This document shows positions 42,001-51,648 of a DNA stretch of 64,000 nucleotides, in pieces. This stretch comes from Azorinus chamasolen. Its lineage: Eukaryota > Mollusca > Bivalvia > Cardiida > Solecurtidae. The stretch lies in the NCBI GenBank assembly GCA_963576725.1, contig OY755239.1, positions 60,233,453 to 60,297,452 on the forward strand, read 5' to 3'. The notes beneath the pieces were generated by a model. That model did not search any database. It had not been told where the DNA came from and worked only from the letters and a program-made list of their open reading frames with translations. Within the stretch, counting starts at the first letter, position 1; every line of letters starts with the position of its first letter. The position numbers were made by a program, and so were the translations under genes.

Positions 42001-43822
42001 AATTAAATTCGTAATTATAATAAATAGGCAGGGTACAGTTACAGTAAAACCTCTCTATAACGGCCACTAAATTTTGTTATTAATTAATTGGTATTTAGGG
42101 CAGGTGACTGCTTAAAGCAAGATGAAAGTAAAACAGAACGCTCCTTTAGGAGCGCTCTGTTTTACTTTCACATTGCTTTAAGCAGCCACCTGTCTTTAAC
42201 ACAAATACTTGATGTAATTTAGTGGCCGTTATAGGGAGGTTTTACTGTATTTGTTTCATATAGTGACATTGCATTTATGTTTTCCTACCATTTTCTTCAT
42301 TGTTTGAGTCCAATATTAATTCGTTTAACTCTTTATCCCACATAGACACCTTTTGATACCTTTGCAAACAGAGTAGACCTAGATCAGACATCACCTACAA
42401 GGAGCTGTATGAACAGGGTATTCTCTGTTTGCTTATATAAATATATGATATGATATGATTCTACAACGCCTGTCATGGTAAAAACCTAATTTGTTCATGG
42501 TACTATTTTGAAATTCAGCTATTAACCCTTTTGCTGCCAATGCCGGATCTGTGATTACCTATGCAAACAGTTTGGATCCAGATGAGACGCCGAGTAACTC
42601 GGCGTCTCATCAGGATCCAAACTGTTTGTTACTGTTACTATATTTTTGAAACAAAAATGAAGAAAATAAAACAAAATGAAAATTTGTAGCAGACGACAAA
42701 GTTAGCAGACGACAGAGTTTGGCAGCGAAAGGGTTAAGTATTTTATAATTTCTCAAATGCATATTCATGAGAAAAAGGGTTACAGTCCGACACCAGTATT
42801 TCATTGTGGTCACGTTAGAGAGATTTTGCCCTGTATATATTGCTTGAGTGTACAGTACAATCTGTTTTAATCGACCGCTTAGGACCAAATGTTCTATTTA
42901 TTACAATGGTTTCAATTGTGTTCTTTTTCTATAGTAAGTGCTCCTTTTTAGTAGATTTATTCAATGAGATTGGGTCTAAGTTACTCAGCGTCTCATCTGC
43001 TGGTTCCACGTTGTTTGCACATGAGTCTGGTCATAATAAGCGGGACAACATTAACCCTTTCCGTGATTAATATTAATGTAGGAAAAAATGACGTCATGAA
43101 TATCAATAAGATTATTTTTTATAACGGCATTTGAACTCAGGGCATTTTGGCTTTGGCAGAATAGAATATCTATATTGCACCATAAGCAAACAGAGCAGAC
43201 CTTGATCAGGCGGCTCCTATAGGAGCCTTCTGGTCTTGGTCTACTCTGTTTGCAGATGCGTCAAAATGCGCTTACATAAGGGAAAGGGTTAACCCTTACT
43301 ACGCTAATTTTTCAAATGGGTTATTCCAAAATTCAAACAGTTCAAGCTTACCGTGAATATTTGGGGATATTTTGAGATAAAAGTGTAACATGACAAACAG
43401 TGCCGACTCTCTCATCGGGGTCTTCACTGTTTGCAAAGAACAATAGTGACTCGTGTCCCACACTGAAAGGGTTAACAAATGTTTTGCTCTATCCTTTCAC
43501 AGTTACTTCGTCAACAACTACGGCGATGTCCTACTATTTTAGCTCTGATCGCAATGGCTGGACTTCCACTACACCTGAATTCAATCATAGCAGAAGGACC
43601 ACTCCTAAAAATTTGAATCCCATTGACTTTCGTAAAGACCGGTCATTCCGTGGGGAGAGTAATGCTGCATCACATGTTGTCTTCCGGAGTCTGTTGGTAC
43701 TCAACGGCATTTATGCAACATGCTTGAGCCTGGCCGCGACACAGTGTTTAGTGGTGGCAAAGTTTGGGGACGTAGATTCGGATCAGACGTCGCTGCAGTT
43801 CAGGCTCTACATTGTCTGTTGA
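39032..43822 (+). CDS. Candidate two-exon secreted protein (exons 39032-39092 and 43503-43822)
   Basis: Exon 1 follows a pyrimidine-rich TCTCTTTCTTATAG, starts with ATG at 39,032 and encodes MVLGKLVVLLTLVQVATLER plus one base, stopping before GTAAGC. This is a strong signal-peptide exon ending in phase 1. Exon 2 follows TATCCTTTCACAG at 43,503. Its first two bases complete a valine codon and lead straight into an open frame of 105 more codons to TGA at 43,822, so the phases agree. Exon 2 is rich in S, T, R and N at first (SYYFSSDRNGWTSTTPEFN) and has a hydrophobic stretch (SLLVLNGIYATCLSLAATQ) later. Total 126 residues. I recognise no family. The intron is 4.4 kb and holds about a dozen MITEs. 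Another frame in the second half of exon 2 is also open, so the C-terminus is uncertain. Confidence 0.42.
39122..39326. mobile_element. TT1 MITE, partial
   Basis: Hairpin AGATCAGACGGCGCCTGTAG and long arm to GGTAAAGGG-TTAA; the left end is gone. Confidence 0.7.
39323..39558. mobile_element. TT1 MITE
   Basis: TTAA-CCCTTTCCTCCGTAAATA to CAGGGAAAGGGGCC; the right TTAA is mutated. The left TTAA is shared with the element before it. Confidence 0.8.
39559..39948. other. Unassigned sequence
   Basis: AT-rich intronic-type sequence; nothing recognised. Confidence 0.4.
39949..40177. mobile_element. TT2 MITE
   Basis: TTAA at both ends; apex GCTCATATGGAGC. Confidence 0.88.
40178..40562. other. Unassigned sequence
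   Basis: Traces of a TT5-like hairpin at about 40,255-40,315 (TCCGTGTAACTTGGCG). Otherwise nothing recognised. Confidence 0.35.
40563..40625. mobile_element. TT5-like hairpin fragment
   Basis: GAATCCAGATGGGACGTCGA with partner GGCGTCTCATCAGGATCCAA; A facing A at the fixed site. Confidence 0.6.
40713..40890. mobile_element. U1 MITE
   Basis: CAGAGGTCCAGATACCGG left end; palindrome right arm shortened (CGAAGAGTAACAACATAGG). Confidence 0.75.
41038..41110. mobile_element. TT1 long-arm fragment
   Basis: CTCCTTGACTATTCATATAA to TATAATGCCATATGAACA, ending in an ACATA repeat. Confidence 0.6.
41374..41622. mobile_element. TT1 MITE
   Basis: TTAA at both ends; hairpin GTAGACCCAGATAAGACGG with CTGATCAGGGTCTGC. 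Confidence 0.9.
41623..42041. other. Mostly unassigned; TT1 fragment inside
   Basis: About 41,768-41,890 holds a TT1 long arm and a broken hairpin (CAGACACTGATCCGCCTGGC). The rest is unassigned. Confidence 0.4.
42042..42247. mobile_element. PG1 MITE
   Basis: TA at both edges; complete; apex CGCTCCTTTAGGAGCG. Confidence 0.92.
42325..42783. mobile_element. TT1 MITE interrupted by TT5
   Basis: TTAA-CTCTTTATCCCACATAG, hairpin, long arm to TTCAGCTA, then TT5, then the rest of the long arm to GAAAAAGGG-TTAC. Confidence 0.8.
42522..42737. mobile_element. TT5 MITE nested in TT1
   Basis: TTAA at both ends; hairpin AAACAGTTTGGATCCAGATG, apex GCCGAGTAACTCGGC; right end TTGGCAGCGAAAGGG. A model TT5 copy. 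Confidence 0.92.
42786..43050. mobile_element. Mosaic of PG4, TT2 and TT5 pieces
   Basis: PG4 right end (GTGGTCACGTTAGAGAGATT), a PG3-like CGACCGCTTAGG, a TT2 right half (CAAATGTTCTATTTATTACA), then a TT5 right half (TACTCAGCGTCTCATCTGC). Confidence 0.55.
43051..43292. mobile_element. TT1 MITE
   Basis: TTAA at both ends; hairpin GACCTTGATCAGGCGGCTCC, T facing T at the fixed site. Confidence 0.88.
43289..43475. mobile_element. TT6 MITE, hairpin arm deleted
   Basis: TTAA-CCCTTACTACGCTAATT to CACACTGAAAGGG-TTAA. Shares its left TTAA with the TT1 copy. It ends 27 bases before a predicted splice acceptor boundary. Confidence 0.8.
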
Positions 43823-44212
43823 ATATTTCCCTGTTGAACATTCGTGCAAGAAATATTGACATCATGAATACTTATATCAGCTGCTTTAAAATGATGACAA
43901 TGTACACATGGGTCCATGCTTATAAAACTTTTAGTTGAGTCTGAGATCGTTCTCAAGTTTTTGATTGGTCAGATTTGAGCCTTTGGCTCAAATCTGACCA
44001 ATCAAAAGCTTGAGAACTGAAATCTGACCAATCAAAAGCTTGTGAACAAAACTCAGACTCAACTAAAAGCTTTATAAGCATGTACACATGATGTTTTGGT
44101 CTTGGTAGAAACGGTGGAATCGAAAACAGAACAGATCCTGACCAGACGGCTCCTTCAAGAGCCATCTGATCTTGGTCTACGCTGTTTGCAAAGGCGTAGA
44201 AAGACTCAAGTA
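43819..44212. mobile_element. TT1 MITE interrupted by LP
   Basis: Left TTGAATATTTCCCTG (worn), long arm, LP, then GATGTTTTGGTC and hairpin GATCCTGACCAGACGGCTCC. The right end is worn. Confidence 0.7.
43911..44081. mobile_element. LP palindrome with 9-bp target duplication
   Basis: GGTCCATGCTTATAAAACTT to TTTATAAGCAT. GTACACATG flanks it on both sides (43,902-43,910 and 44,082-44,090). The right arm has a duplicated segment with ACCAATCAAAAGCTTG. Confidence 0.8.
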
Positions 44213-44242
44213 TTTATTCCATAGATACGTCTGTTAACGCCT

Positions 44243-44330
44243 GAGCAAACAGAGCAGACCCTGACCCTGTATTCTCTGGGTCTACTCTGTAAAGACGAGG
44301 AAAAAACGTTTGTATGAGTAAAAGAGTTAA
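44243..44330. mobile_element. TT1 fragment
   Basis: GCAAACAGAGCAGACCCTGA, apex region lost, partner CTGGGTCTACTCTG, end GTAAAAGAG-TTAA. Confidence 0.65.
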
Positions 44331-44799
44331 CATGTATTCAATAGATACGCCTGTTTACGTCTTATCAAACAGAATAGACGAATTTCTGACGGGCCCCGTA
44401 GGTGCGGTCTGATATAGTTCTACTCTGTTTGCTTATGGGTACTGTATATATGTTTCTGCCATGGCTTAACGTCCTATGTTCATACACTGTTATAAGGCCT
44501 CAGCTAATAAATAGTCACGGTGACATTAACCCTTCGCTTGGTGAATTTTTAAAATACAGTTCTCCTTCTTTACCCAAGCCCTGTTTTATATGTACATATA
44601 TCTTCACTGTGTACAAGTATATCGCTGTGCAATCAATGCTGTGGAGTGCACTGATTGCACAATCAACTTGTAAATAGTGCAGACCCTGATGAGACAGCTC
44701 CTGCAGGAGCTGTCTCATCTGGGTCTTCACTATTTACAGGTAGGTATATTGACGTGAACAGCAAGCGAAGGGTTAACATGTAATGATATAAAGGGTTAA
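44327..44799. mobile_element. TT1 MITE interrupted by TT3
   Basis: Hairpin with GGGCCCCGTAGGTGCGG, long arm to AGTCACGGTGACA, TT3, then CATGTAATGATATAAAGGG-TTAA. Confidence 0.72.
44526..44776. mobile_element. TT3 MITE nested in TT1
   Basis: TTAA at both ends; complete hairpin, apex AGCTCCTGCAGGAGCT. Confidence 0.9.
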
Positions 44800-44945
44800 A
44801 ATCAAACTGGAGATCTGTCTTTACAGACCTGAGAGCAGATCCAGATCATACGTTTTATTTGTGATATATATATATTTCCCACTATCAAAGGCATCGTTTT
44901 AAATAAGTTTTTATTTATAAAACTACTTAATGTATTTTAAGACGA

Positions 44946-45377
44946 TTAACCATTTCCTTCGTATAAACGTATTTTCACACATTTGCAAACAGAGTAGCTC
45001 CTGATCAGCATCTTCTCTGTTTGCTTATGGTATAATAAAGATCTGATTCTACAGTTTCTGCCTGAGCCAAAACATCCTGTGAACATATGCCATCATAAGA
45101 TATCAGCTAATAATTATGCATGATGCCATTATTCCTTAACATTTTCGCTGTCAAACTCTGTCGTCTGCTAACTTTGTCGTCTGCAACAAAATTTCATTCT
45201 TTTGGTTTTTTTCATTTTTGTTTCAAAAACAAAGTAACAGTAACAAACATTTTGGATCCTGATGAGACACCGAGTTACTCGGCGTCTCATCTGGATCCAA
45301 ACTGTTTGCATATGTAATCACAGATCCGCCATTGGCAGCGAAAGGGTTACATGAATATCTAACAGAAAAAGGGTTAA
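44946..45377. mobile_element. TT1 MITE interrupted by TT5
   Basis: TTAA-CCATTTCCTTCGTATAAAC, hairpin reduced (GAGTAGCTCCTGATCAGC), long arm to CATTATTCC, TT5, then ATGAATATCTAACAG and AAAAAGGG-TTAA. Confidence 0.8.
45136..45350. mobile_element. TT5 MITE nested in TT1
   Basis: Left TTAA, right TTAC. Hairpin TTTGGATCCTGATGAGACAC with CTCATCTGGATCCAAAC. Confidence 0.9.
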
Positions 45378-45625
45378 ACACAAACAAGTTAACAATGAAC
45401 ATTGCTCAACAGTGGTTGATTTTATGGCTGAATGCATGTAACAAAAATGTGACGTGTATTTTGACATGATAATCTTTGAAAAAGGCCCTCAGTGGTCGAA
45501 ATATTAGATCAGAGCAGTTCAAGTATTTATGTACAAACAAGTTAGGCAAGGCTGTGAACAAAATCCTTTCACTTTGCTACATATCAATATGTAAATGATA
45601 TTGGTTTGCTCTTGACGACACCAAA

Positions 45626-45848
45626 GAAAATCCCTCAAATTGACGACTTTTGACGACTCTGTAAAAGTCACTTTGTGAAACCATTGTGATAAATAGAGCA
45701 TTTGCTCATATGGGAGCAAATGCTCTATTTATCACAATGTTTTCAAACTACAAAATTCTAAAATTTTCCTTTTATCTAGTTAATGCTCCTTTTCGGTATA
45801 TTTATTCTAATATGTTGTATCTAGAATAGTCTATGAGAGAAAGGGTTA
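45626..45848. mobile_element. TT2 MITE
   Basis: Left end worn (AAATCCCTCAAATTGACG), right GAGAAAGGG-TTAA; palindrome apex GCTCATATGGGAGC. Confidence 0.85.
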
Positions 45849-46210
45849 AAACAATTAACCAACTTAGCGAATGTGCCGGTTTTAGATTGGCAGTTTATTC
45901 TGCTTTCAGAAGAGAGACAAAACACATACACATATACAGCTATGAGATAGACACTAAGCATGCGCACCAATCACGCATTCTGCAAGCGCAAGCCCTGCAT
46001 TCAATCAAATAACTATTTTTGCCGATGCACAACTGCAAGATCGACCTTCAGGTATTGGCAAACATTTCAAAACATTTGAAGTCAGATATGTGAGATTGAC
46101 ATTAAATATGTGAGATTTGAGATGTGAACTTTACGTTAAGCTCTGCATCCGCCGGAACGACAAAACTGGAAAATGCAGAGATGCATATATTCAGCATAGC
46201 ACTCGATCAA
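45849..46210. other. Unassigned sequence
   Basis: No MITE or gene recognised. Confidence 0.4.
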
Positions 46211-46320
46211 ATCACAAAACTTTTGAGATACTGTAGGAGCCGTCTGATCAGGGTCTGCTCTGTTGCTTATGAAATGATATAAATCTGGTTCTACAGTGTC
46301 TGCAATGGCTAAAGTTATCA
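46211..46320. mobile_element. TT1 half element
   Basis: Begins in the hairpin apex (GTAGGAGCCGTCTGATCAGG) and stops in the long arm where the minisatellite starts. Confidence 0.7.
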
Positions 46321-46321
46321 C

Positions 46322-46690
46322 CTTAAATATTAGACATATCAACCTAAATACTAGACCTACACCCAACATACTCGGCCCATCACCCTAAATGCTAGACATA
46401 TCACTCTAAATACCAGGCATATCACTCTAAATACTAGACCTATCGCCCTAAATACTAGACCTATCACTATAAATACTACACATATAACCCGAAATACAAG
46501 ACCTATCAGTAAAAATACTAGACATATTACTCTAAATACTAGCCCTATCACCCTATATACTAGACCTAACACTGTAAAATACTACGTATATCACCTTAAA
46601 TACTAGACCTATCGCCCTGAATACTAAATTTATCACCCTAAATACAAGACATATCAATCTAAATACTAGACCTATCACCCTAAACACAAG
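46322..46690. repeat. Minisatellite, 21-bp unit
   Basis: About 17 copies close to CTAGACCTATCACCCTAAAT-A. Because 21 is a multiple of three, the reverse strand stays open for 70 codons; that is not a gene. Confidence 0.9.
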
Positions 46691-46816
46691 CATAGCTCAT
46701 CTATGAGCTTTTAGCATGGCTTTCATCATGCATTAGGCAGCTACCTACCTAAAAGTATCCAATTTCTTGTCTATAAGAAATCCGGTTTAGAGTGGTTTTA
46801 TTGTACACAGAAATCA
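46690..46816. mobile_element. PG2 right half
   Basis: Starts near the apex (AGCTCATCTATGAGCTTT) and reaches CCGGTTTAGAGTGGTTTTAT with TG-TA. It follows the minisatellite directly. Confidence 0.7.
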
Positions 46817-47035
46817 AACCGGTAAAACAACTGTTGATTTCCTATCCAGAGTTACATGTATGTAACTTACTATACAGGGTAACCCTATGACCATTGACAG
46901 GTATGCAAAGTTTCAAGGGAAAAGCTAAGCGAAAGTTTTCATAGTTTTTTAGTAAAACTCCATATAAAAATAGTATTAACATAAAGCGCTAGGCCGATGT
47001 CAACAATGGAGCATCAAGTAGAATAACATTTATTA

Positions 47036-47211
47036 TTAACCCTTTCCCTGTTCTATATTTATTCCAAATTTCAATACTTACTGAATGTTTATGGACGAAA
47101 AAGTTTTAATGAAATATGGAAGGTAGAACATTGTAGCCATTTTAGAAACCTAAATAAACATATCTATCAAATGCAATTAGCAAACAGAGCAGATCCTGAT
47201 CAGACGGCTCC
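47036..47211. mobile_element. TT1 left half
   Basis: TTAA-CCCTTTCCCTG, full long arm and left hairpin arm GATCCTGATCAGACGGCTCC, then an abrupt change. Confidence 0.8.
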
Positions 47212-47325
47212 TCTCGAAGAGACGATTCTTAAGAGTGGTCACAACACGGCGTTGGTGGAGAAATAAAGAAGTTATTCTTGAAAATGTTTTACTTTACGCA
47301 TCTTAACTGGACCTCAGTTAAAGCC
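47210..47325. mobile_element. U1 right half
   Basis: Starts at the U1 hairpin centre (CTCGAAGAGACGATTC) and runs to ACGCATCTTAACTGGACCTC. Joined to the TT1 half before it. Confidence 0.75.
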
Positions 47326-47346
47326 TCGCTCATACGACTATATACC

Positions 47347-47732
47347 TTGTTAATATAGTTGTCTGTAAAAGCATGTGACTGGTTAATGCAGGACTTAAGT
47401 TATGCAGAAATCTTTTGAAGACTTTTGCCCTGCTTTAACCCATTACCTTATGCTATTTTTAGATACAATCTCTTTGAATAAATCTACAGAAAAGGAGCAT
47501 TAACTAGAGAAAAGGATTTTTTCAAATAATTTTGTAGTTTGAAACCATTGTATTAAATAGAGTATTTGCTCCTATAGGAGCAAATGCTCTATTAATCACA
47601 ATAGTTTCACAAAGTGACTTTTAAAGAGTCGTCAAAAGTCGTCAATATGAGGGAATGGATTAAGTTAACAACCTGTTTTAAAAATCCAGAATTATACTTC
47701 TTTGGAGGGGTCGTGAAAGCCAGTCTTTACTG
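47347..47732. mobile_element. PG4-like MITE interrupted by TT2
   Basis: GGTTAATGCAGGACTTAAGT and core to TTTGCCCTGC, TT2, then GTTAACAACCTG and AGTCTTTACTG-TA. Confidence 0.68.
47435..47663. mobile_element. TT2 MITE nested in a PG core
   Basis: TTAA at both ends, at the CCTGC-TTTAA-GC of the PG core arm. Palindrome with two small changes. Confidence 0.86.
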
Positions 47733-48004
47733 TACTATTTTGCGAATCGATCGACAGCGTACAATCTTAAAAGTTAGTGCCAGAAGTACAATGTTCATTA
47801 AAATTCATTTCATTGCGTAGAATTTTTTTGAAATTTATTTAATTGGGTAAAGTTTCTTTGAGATCAAGTAATTAGTGCATGATGCCAGTGGCAATGTTAA
47901 AGCTTCGCATCTTCAAAAATAAACGAGATATTGAAAACTGATTAACAGTCATTAATCAGATGAATATCGCACGAAACTTTTTTTAATTGGGTTATAAAGT
48001 AAAA

Positions 48005-48110
48005 CAAATCTAAACTAGAACTCTAGTAAAGAAGAATTTAGACCGTTGTAGACACGTGGCTACTTTATGCGAGATAAGTCCAGAAAGACGACCAAACATC
48101 GTACTGTAAA
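48005..48110. mobile_element. PG2 left half, worn
   Basis: AAGTAAAACAAATCTAAACT, TCTAGTAAAGAAGAATTTAG and part of the core. Confidence 0.6.
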
Positions 48111-48146
48111 TTTTCCCAATATACAGGTCAATATACACACATTATA

Positions 48147-48568
48147 CGGTAAAACCTGTCTTAAGCGACCATCAAAACGGGGTCTTATTATTGGGTCTTA
48201 TTATGCGTATGAAAGGCAGGTAGCTTAATGCAAGTCAAAAGAAATGCAGAAAGCTCCTATAGGAGATTTCTGCATTTTGTCCTGTATTAAGCAACCACAT
48301 GCTTTCGAAGATCACTGTGTCAAATTAACCGATTCGGCGCCAAATTCATAATTGTCGTCTGCAGTCCAATTTTTGTTAAATCATTCGGTACAATAAGGAA
48401 ATGAGAAAAATAAATGCAAATTTCAAAGGAATAAAGCACAGATATAGAAATAGAGGTTGAGACAAAAAGTGAAGTCCCTGATCTGGGACTGCACTATTTG
48501 TCGTGGTGCATTTATGCGACATCGGCAGTTAAAGGGTTAATATCAGGTCGCTTAAGACAGGTTTACCG
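48147..48568. mobile_element. PG3 MITE interrupted by TT4
   Basis: TA-CGGTAAAACCTGTCTTAAG, core, GTGTCAAA, TT4, then TATCAGGTCGCTTAAGACAG and ACCG-TA. Confidence 0.84.
48325..48540. mobile_element. TT4 MITE, hairpin apex lost
   Basis: TTAA at both ends. AGTGAAGTCCCTGATC joins directly to TGGGACTGCACTA: the whole apex is gone. Confidence 0.85.
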
Positions 48569-49223
48569 TATCTGCTATTTGTGATTGGTAATGCTCTGTA
48601 TATTTGCTTTTTTTAAGACAAAATTCAAATTTTCAAGAAAACGTTTTAATGTTTTATCGAATTTACCAAAACTCTTACATAACATAATACTTTTAATTTC
48701 CCGACTACACAACTTATCTTCATACTAAAATGTTTTGGTTTTGTTTGAAGCTGTAGTGTCAGATGTATTATGCATTCATAAGCACATAGAGGAGCCATTA
48801 TTTTAAAGTTGAGCATGTTGACACCTCTGCCGGTCTTCTTAACTCTGACATTTTAACAATCACCAAGATTGTATAAGTCAGTTCTACCATGACGGCGTTT
48901 CTCTTATCTCTCGTAAAACAAACCAGGTCCAACACTCAGCACCAAGTCATATCTTAGATGCACTCTCATAAACATGTAGACGTTCTTCTTTCTAACGATG
49001 GATGTAAGTGGTCCCACTCTGACTAATAAATCTAGAGTATGGTCCCGAATAAATACAATGCGAAAACTACTAGTTGTGCTAGATCGAGAATTCATAGAAA
49101 GGATGCATGTTTGTTTTTTACCAGTCCTTGCATATGCCGTTGTTACATTAGAGACGTTTTACTGTACTGCACATTCTGTTCCCAATTGTCTGTTTAATAT
49201 CAACATTTCTGCTTCTCCCACAC
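48569..49223. other. Unassigned sequence
   Basis: Overlapping short frames on both strands at 48,904-49,223 are unrecognised. A short PG-type end GAGACGTTTTACTG-TA lies at about 49,151-49,166. Confidence 0.35.
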
Positions 49224-49472
49224 TTAATCCTTCGCTTGCTATACACGTCAATATACCTACCTGTAAATAGTGAAGACCCAGATGAGACAGCTCCTGCAGG
49301 AGCTGTCTCATCAGGGTCTGCACTATTTACAAGTTGATTGTGCAACCAGTGCACTCCACAGCAGTGATTGCACAGCGAAATACTTGTGCACATTGGAGAT
49401 ATATGTAATTATACAACAGGACATGGGTAAAGATGGAAAAATGTATTTTAAATTCAGCAAGAGAAGGTTTAA
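49224..49472. mobile_element. TT3 MITE, reverse orientation
   Basis: TTAA at both ends; hairpin GACCCAGATGAGACAGCTCC with CTCATCAGGGTCTGC. Confidence 0.88.
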
Positions 49473-49552
49473 GGAGAGTTCAACATCAGGTGGTTCTGGG
49501 TAGTACAAAAGTGGCACATGGTTTTGGACTAGTCATCCCTGTATATATGGGG

Positions 49553-49788
49553 TTTAACCCTTTCCTTGTTCTATATTTATTCAAAATTTCAATACCTACT
49601 GAATATTCATGGACAAAATAGTTATAATGAAATGTGGAAGGTGGACTATTGTAGCCGTTTTAGAAAGTAAAGAAACAGAGCTATCAAATTCCAGACCATG
49701 ATCAGACGACTACAAAAGAATGCGTATTATCTGGGTCTACTCTGTTTGCAAATGCGTGAAAAGGCATTTGTATGAAGGAACGGGTTGA
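49553..49788. mobile_element. TT1 MITE, hairpin worn
   Basis: TTAA left, TTGA right. The hairpin reads GATCAGACGACTACAAAAGA without a proper apex. Confidence 0.78.
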
Positions 49789-49954
49789 TAATTGCTCTGT
49801 ATCTCTGGATTTCTGGTACAATACCCCACTTATGTGGTGATATCTCGATGTAAGTACTATGTGGATCCAGCATTTTTCTTTCGTTTCACATAAACCATAG
49901 GTTGTTGTGACACCGTATAACAAAAATATTTAGAGATATTCTCACAATGTATAG

Positions 49955-50201
49955 TTAACCCTTTACTGCATAAATGCACCTTTCTACGCCTTTTCAAACA
50001 GAGTAGACACAGATCAGACGACTCCTTTAGGAGCCGTCTGATCAGGGTCTGCTCTGCTTGCTTATACGTGTAATACAATATAGATATGATTCTATAGCTT
50101 CTGCCATTTACAAAATGTCCCGTATCCATGTGCAATTTTAACAAATTAATATTCATGACGTCAGTATTTCTTACATCAATATTCATGGTGGAAAGGGCTA
50201 A
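49955..50201. mobile_element. TT1 MITE
   Basis: TTAA-CCCTTTACTGCATAAATG to GGAAAGGG-CTAA; hairpin GTAGACACAGATCAGACGAC, A facing A at the fixed site. Confidence 0.86.
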
Positions 50202-50455
50202 TGAACCAGTTAGAAAAAAAACTGCAGTATCGTTTAACTGTCGTAATATCTTCAGTGTGGCTTTAACTCAGAAGCAAATCCCAGATTAGAGGTATAACAG
50301 GTATTGCTTTACGCATATTTAATCTGAGCATTGCTTTGTAAGCTGAATGGAAACTTTGTTTAAATTTCAAATGTTTTAATTCCACGTCCTTACATGTAAA
50401 ATGGCATCTCTTCAATCTAGATACCAAATACAGAATTGCATTTTCTTAAACTATA

Positions 50456-50606
50456 GTAATAGAGGGTTAATACACGTTTTTTCGGGCAATAACATCTGCA
50501 GTGTCCCGAGGGACTGTTGTTGGCCCGAGCCCGAAGGGCGAGGGCAACAACATTCCCGAGGGACACTGCAGATGTTATTGCCCGAAAACAAACGTGTATT
50601 AACGCT
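50456..50606. repeat. GC-rich palindrome of about 150 bp
   Basis: GTTAATACACG..TTCGGGCAATAACATCTG on the left is mirrored by CAGATGTTATTGCCCGAA..CGTGTATTAAC on the right, with GTGTCCCGAGG and CCGAGGGACAC inside and a GGCCCGAGCCCGAAGGGC turn. Occurs once. It produces misleading open frames on both strands. Confidence 0.88.
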
Positions 50607-51397
50607 ATTCTTGCATAAAACCAATTTTCTGCTCTCCTGCATCAATTTAATTCTTCAAAATACAGGCAAAACAACGGCAGCAAAACTATACACTTCTTTG
50701 ACACTTCGGCGATTTATGCTGTTTCTGGGCCACTGTTTTCTTTCTTTTCGACGTCAATTCATGATTGTATCAAATACCGTTTACACGGAATTTCATTCAA
50801 TATGTCTATCACTAAAAACAGTTCATTGTCGGTGCTCCTGGAAATACTCACACCCCGGCGTTCACCTAGCTTAGGTCAAAACGCTGTAGCATTCGCGTCC
50901 ATTGTTTACCTTAGGCCCGTAATAGGTATAATTAAAACCGGTCAACAATAGCGCGTGAGCACGAGAATCGCCTCGTTAATACATGGTCTAGCGGGACTAC
51001 AACAGCACGTTTTATGCAAGAATATGGATTCGTTGGTTTTACGTTTAACTCAATCAAAATTTGTTTATCCACAAAGGTACATGCTTTCAGATGGAAGAGA
51101 CATTGCTTTATTTGAATGATATGTTAAGTCATGCAAAGCATTCGTTGTGCTAAATTTCAAAGAACATTTATTCTCCTAGAATAACTATTATTGGGAATGG
51201 TTGCAGCTAGTAGATTTGGCAATGCTGCCAAAAGGGAGTTACATATCAAGCTTGTATTATACATACGCATATTTTGTGCACATGTGTATGTTGCTGAATT
51301 TCCCACACCTTAGAAAGGTCCGACTCCATTTGATTCTGGGGGCGTGCAAATATGGCACAACATTTGGACCACTACCAACCACTTGTATGTGTGGGAT
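50607..51397. other. Unassigned, with an inverted pair at its left part
   Basis: ATTCTTGCATAAAAC (about 50,607) recurs inverted as GTTTTATGCAAGAAT (about 51,009), so the 400 bases between may belong to a larger element together with the palindrome. No coding content recognised. Confidence 0.4.
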
Positions 51398-51648
51398 TTA
51401 ACCCTTTATTCAATGATTATTCATGTCAGAAATAATGACATAATGAATATTAATTAGATACATATGTGTTTTTTTTTAAAAACAAATAGCTCATAAACAC
51501 AGGACTTTCCCATTGCAGAAACTGTCGAATCTAACCTATATCATTCCATAAGCAAACAGAGCAGATCCTGATCAGACGGCTCCTACAGGAGCCGCCTTAT
51601 CTGTTTTTGTTCTATTTGCAAATGCATATTTATTGAGTAAATGGTTAA
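51398..51648. mobile_element. TT1 MITE
   Basis: TTAA at both ends; hairpin GATCCTGATCAGACGGCTCC; right end GAGTAAATGG. Confidence 0.85.

Noticed and set aside
46322..46690. Seventy-codon minus-strand frame with repeated VFRVICL-type segments
   Set aside because: It is produced by the 21-bp minisatellite, whose unit length is a multiple of three.
50401..50874. 157-codon plus-strand frame
   Set aside because: Much of it translates one arm and the turn of a palindrome, and the reverse strand is open over the same stretch.
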